NCBI GenBank assembly: GCA_003240625.1
Contig: QFMX01000003.1
Span: 186,001-250,000 of the forward strand
Length of the DNA stretch: 64,000 bases
DNA from: Sphingomonas taxi
GTDB lineage: Bacteria > Pseudomonadota > Alphaproteobacteria > Sphingomonadales > Sphingomonadaceae
Direction of reading: 5' to 3'
Shown: positions 60,711 to 64,000 of the stretch, piece after piece
Layout of the letters: each line of letters begins with the position of its first letter
Position numbering within the stretch: the first letter of the stretch is position 1
The notes under the pieces: generated by a model
What the model saw: the letters and a program-made list of their open reading frames with translations, nothing else
Database searches by the model: none
Told to the model about the DNA's origin: nothing
Translations under genes and position numbers: made by a program

Positions 60711-62640
60711 ATGTCGATCATCACCCGCCGCAGGATGCTGGCTTCGGGGCTCGCATCGGGTCTGGCCTCGATCGGCACGTCGGGAGCATGGGCCAAAAAA
60801 TCTACGGCCGGGTCTGCGCCCGCACCCTGGGGGGCGACCCCCTCCCCGCGTCAGGTCGCCTGGCATGCGCGCGAGCAATATGCGTTCGTCCACTTCTCGA
60901 TCAACACCTTCACCGATCGCGAATGGGGCTATGGCGACGAGGATCCCAAGCTCTTCAACCCGACCGACTTCTCGGCGGATCAGATCGTCGGCGCGGCCAA
61001 GGCGGGCGGCCTGCGCGGCATCGTCCTGACCGCCAAGCATCATGACGGCTTCTGCCTGTGGCCGACGATGCTGACCGAGCATTGCGTGCGCAACAGCCCG
61101 TTCCGCGACGGCAAGGGCGATATCGTCGGCGAATTCGAACAGGCGGCGCGGCGGGCCGGGCTCGACTTCGCGATCTACCTGTCGCCGTGGGATCGCAATC
61201 ACGCGGACTATGGCCGCCCCGCCTATCTCGATTACTACCGCAAGCAGATCGTAGAGCTCTGTACGCGCTACGGAACGCTGTTCGAGTTCTGGTTCGACGG
61301 CGCCAATGGCGGCGACGGCTATTATGGCGGCGCGCGCGAAACGCGGAAGATCGATTCCGAAACCTATTACGACTGGCCGTCGATCTTCGCGCTGGTCCAC
61401 CAGCATCAGCCGATGGCTTGCACGTTCGAGCCGCTCGGCTCCGATGCGCGCTGGGTCGGCAACGAGGATGGGGTCGCCGGCGATCCGTGCTGGCCGACCA
61501 TGGCTAATCGCAAGCCGACCCAGGCCGAGGGCAATGCCGGTTTGCGCGGCGGCCCGCTGTGGTGGCCCGCCGAGACTAACACCTCGATCCGGCCGGGTTG
61601 GTTCTACCACGCCGACGAGGATTCAAAGGTCAAGGATCCCCAGCGGATGCTCAAGCTGTTTGACGAATCGATCGCGCGTGGGACCAACCTGATCCTGAAC
61701 CTGCCGCCCGACCGACGCGGTCGCCTTGCCGATCCGGACGTCGCGGTGCTGCAATCCTTCGGTGCGGCGCAGCGCGCGACGTTCGCGAAGAATCTCGCCG
61801 ACCGCGCGGTCGCCTCGGCCGATCACGTCCGCGGGTCGGGCTTTGCCGCGCGGAACGTGCTCGACGACGATCCCAAGAGCTATTGGTCGTCGCCCGATGC
61901 CATCCACACGCCCAGCCTCGTGCTGGACCTGCCTGCCGCCCGGCACCAGCTTCGATCTCGTGCGAATCCGCGAGTTCCTGCCGCTCGGCGTGCGCGTGGA
62001 CCGGTTTGCGATCGACATCGATTCCGGCGCGGGATGGTCGGAAGTCGCACGCGGCGAATGCATTGCCGCGCAGCGCGTCGTCCGCCTGCCCGCGCCCGTG
62101 GTCGCACGACGGCTGCGCCTCCGGATCGTTACGGCCCAGGCATGCCCGGCGATCAGCGAAGTCGCGCTGTTCCGACAGGTCGCCCCGGTTGCCGTTAAAC
62201 TACCCGAAGCCCGCGCCCGCGACGTGCTGCCGTCCTCCGACCTCTCGATCGTCGCCGCGACGGGGTCCGGTGCCAAGGCCTTGATCGACAATGATCCGGG
62301 CAGCGTCTGGCAGGTTCCGGTCGCCGCCGCCTCGGGATCGGCGACGGTCACGATCAAGCTCGCCAAGCGGCAACGACTGGCAGGCTTCATCCTGACCCCC
62401 TCCCGCGCCGTGAACACGGACAGCGCGCCACCGAAGCGGTTCTTCGTGGAAACCAGCATCGACGGCAAAGCCTGGACCAAAGCCGCGTCCGACGAATTCT
62501 CGAACATCGCCAACGCGCTATCCCCGCAACGCATCTTGTTCGCCGCCAAGACGGACGCGGGCTATGTAAGGATGACGTTCGTCGGATTGGCGGCGCCGAA
62601 AAATCATATGGCGATCGCCGGCATCGACCTGTTTGGATAG
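60711..62640 (+). pseudogene. GH29 alpha-L-fucosidase with a +1 frameshift before its C-terminal domain
   Basis: A Tat-exported GH29 fucosidase split over two frames. Part one (60711 to about 61940) has the Tat signal TRRRMLASGLASG, AFVHFSINTFTDREWGYGDEDPKLF, LTAKHHDGFCLWP and FEFWFDGANGG with the nucleophile aspartate, so the catalytic domain is complete. At 61939-61941 an extra C in a CCC run shifts the frame after LVLDLPA; the original frame then runs as Arg-rich sequence to 62198. The correct continuation, FDLVRIREFLPLGVRVDRF onward, is open in the other frame to 62640 and forms F5/8-type carbohydrate-binding sequence. ATG 60711 follows AGGAG; ATG 60684 overlaps the GH95 stop. It may be a true mutation or a sequencing error. 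Confidence 0.88.
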
Positions 62641-62714
62641 AGGCTCGGACTGACGACTTAGCCTCGTCCGCACTGCCCGGCCGCGAGGACGTGGCGATCG
62701 TTCGTCGAAGGTCA

Positions 62715-64000
62715 TCACGACCTCGGGACGGTCAGCGTTGCTTCGAGGCCCCCGTCTGGGTGGTTGTCGAGCGACAATATCGCCCCGGTCGCGGCCGCTT
62801 GCGCGCGCGCGATGGTGAGGCCGATCCCGGTGCCGTCCGCGCTCGATCGCGACGTATCCGCGCGGACGAACGGGTCGAAGGCATGCGCCAGCATCGGCTC
62901 CGTCATCCCGGGACCGTGGTCGCGGACGGTTATGATCACGACCTTCCCCGCGCGACGGGCGGCGATCTCGGCATTGCCACCATATTTGATCGCATTGTCG
63001 ATCAGGTTCGACAGGCAGCGGTTAAGCGAATCGGGGCGCGCCCGCACCAGGCTCCCGCAGCCTTGCGTGAAGCAGACGGCATGGCCGAATTCGGCGGCAT
63101 CGTCGGCAAGGCTCGACAATAGCGAGTCGATATCGACGGAGGACCAATCCTCGCCGCTTTCGCCGCTCCGCGCGAGATCCAGGCCGCGCTTCACCATCGA
63201 TAGCGTCGCCGACAGATCCGCGACCAGGCGTTCGCGCAAAGCCTCGTCCTCGACCTGTTCGAGACGGAGCCGCAGGCGGGTCAGCGGGGTCTGGAGATCG
63301 TGGCTGATCGCCGCTAGGATGCGGGTCCGCTCGCGCAGGCCAGCCCTCACCCGTTCCTGCATTAGATTGAAGGTGGCGAGCGCAGCGCGAACGTCGCTCG
63401 GGCCCCGTTCCGTCACCGGCTCCGCGTCGATCGACCGGGCGAACGCCTCGGCCGCGGCGGACAAACGCCGTAGCGGCGCCGTAGCGACGCGTGCGACGAT
63501 CAGCGAGAGGATGAACGCCGCGGTGAAGACCAGCAACAGGAACCGCCAGTCCGTCGTCCAGCTGGGTGGCGCGGGCAGGTGAGGCAAAGCCAACGCGATC
63601 GCGACCGGACGTCCCTGCACGCGCACTGCCAGGAGCCAGCAATCCGGCGCCAGGGGTGCATCGAACCCCGCCGCCCGAGGCCGCGTCCAGAACGGGTCGC
63701 CGCCCAGGCAGGCCATGCCGGGTACGCGGGCGATCGTGGGTCGTGACGTCGGCGTTGCCCGCATGGCCAGCTTCCGGGTCATCTCGTCATCGGGCGTGGC
63801 GGTCGGGATCGACGCGCCTTGCAGCAGTTGCGCACCGATCAGACGACCGTCGCGCAGGTTCGCGATCATGCCGTCCGGGGCATGGTTCAGTCGCTTGATC
63901 ACATCGAGCGCACTGGCCACCACGCGTTCTTCGCGACCGCGGTCGTATTCCGCCTGCCGGCCCCGCTCCGCGATCAGGATCGACGCGACCAAGGCGATCA
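62715..64000 (-). CDS. Sensor histidine kinase (5' end cut by right edge)
   Basis: The last roughly 428 codons of a two-component membrane kinase; the frame is open through the right edge, so the N-terminus with its first membrane helix is incomplete. Visible in order: a periplasmic sensor of about 120 residues, a second membrane helix (FLLLVFTAAFILSLIVARVA), a HAMP linker, the dimerisation domain with the phosphorylated histidine in AAISHDLQTPLTRLRLRLE, and the ATPase domain with NLIDNAIKYGG (N box), VRDHGPGM (G1) and ADGTGIGLTIA (G2). A partner response regulator would be expected upstream, beyond the window. The stimulus is unknown. Confidence 0.9.
   Translation of the reverse strand, partial: IALVASILIAERGRQAEYDRGREERVVASALDVIKRLNHAPDGMIANLRDGRLIGAQLLQGASIPTATPDDEMTRKLAMRATPTSRPTIARVPGMACLGGDPFWTRPRAAGFDAPLAPDCWLLAVRVQGRPVAIALALPHLPAPPSWTTDWRFLLLVFTAAFILSLIVARVATAPLRRLSAAAEAFARSIDAEPVTERGPSDVRAALATFNLMQERVRAGLRERTRILAAISHDLQTPLTRLRLRLEQVEDEALRERLVADLSATLSMVKRGLDLARSGESGEDWSSVDIDSLLSSLADDAAEFGHAVCFTQGCGSLVRARPDSLNRCLSNLIDNAIKYGGNAEIAARRAGKVVIITVRDHGPGMTEPMLAHAFDPFVRADTSRSSADGTGIGLTIARAQAAATGAILSLDNHPDGGLEATLTVPRS

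Noticed and set aside
1..64000. CRISPR arrays, insertion sequences, integrases, rRNA and tRNA genes
   Set aside because: I found no regularly spaced repeats, transposase motifs or structured RNA genes anywhere in the window.

Overview
The window is a chromosomal segment of a GC-rich alphaproteobacterium, most likely Sphingomonas or a close relative. The indications are two large TonB-dependent receptors, a FecI/FecR pair, a rhodopsin with its retinal-forming dioxygenase, a LOV-HTH photoreceptor of the EL222 type, MipA/OmpV and OmpW proteins, and dense gene packing with many 4-base ATGA/GTGA stop-start overlaps. I see no rRNA, tRNA, CRISPR array, integrase, transposase or phage gene. No gene-free stretch exceeds 300 bases; the longest are 2017-2290 and 30278-30571.

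Layout. 1-1173: start of an MFS exporter divergent from a LysR regulator. 1327-4946: light module (LOV-HTH regulator, proton-pumping rhodopsin, Blh beta-carotene cleavage enzyme, convergent FAD oxidoreductase). 5018-5443: fasciclin-domain protein. 5569-13267: metabolic locus of unknown substrate (SsuD-like flavin monooxygenase, aldo/keto reductase, Gfo/Idh/MocA oxidoreductase, TonB receptor, ACS-type MFS, LacI repressor). 13509-16758: c-di-GMP phosphodiesterase and DEAD-box helicase. 16835-21550: TolC-HlyD-two ABC-2 permeases with no ATPase. 21732-30277: ompW, cydCD, divergent cydABX, an oxygen-sensing Fnr-type regulator and a hemerythrin-like protein, tied together by FNR-type boxes. 30572-33269: deaminase, FUSC-family protein, TesB thioesterase.

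33476-42502 is probably an itaconate (or related C5-dicarboxylate) degradation locus: porin, MaoC hydratase, MFS carrier, MmgE/PrpD, acyl-CoA dehydrogenase, class III CoA-transferase, GntR regulator and CitE-type lyase. Its core resembles the Pseudomonas aeruginosa ict/ich/ccl operon, and an exact 15-base operator candidate in opposite orientations precedes both the porin and the hydratase. 42601-45273: DUF885 peptidase-like protein and dienelactone hydrolase. 45542-53184: membrane-bound AraC regulator and an RND efflux operon with its own outer-membrane factor and MipA. 53258-62640: fucoside utilisation locus (FecI sigma, FecR anti-sigma, STN-type TonB receptor, GH95 and GH29 alpha-L-fucosidases), in which the GH29 frame is broken by one extra C. 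62715-64000: histidine kinase cut by the right edge.

The strongest leads are the photoreceptor-rhodopsin pairing, the itaconate-type operon with a porin linked through a shared operator, an Fnr regulon readable from its boxes, a palindromic repeat that has entered cydD in frame, and an ABC exporter operon lacking its ATPase.
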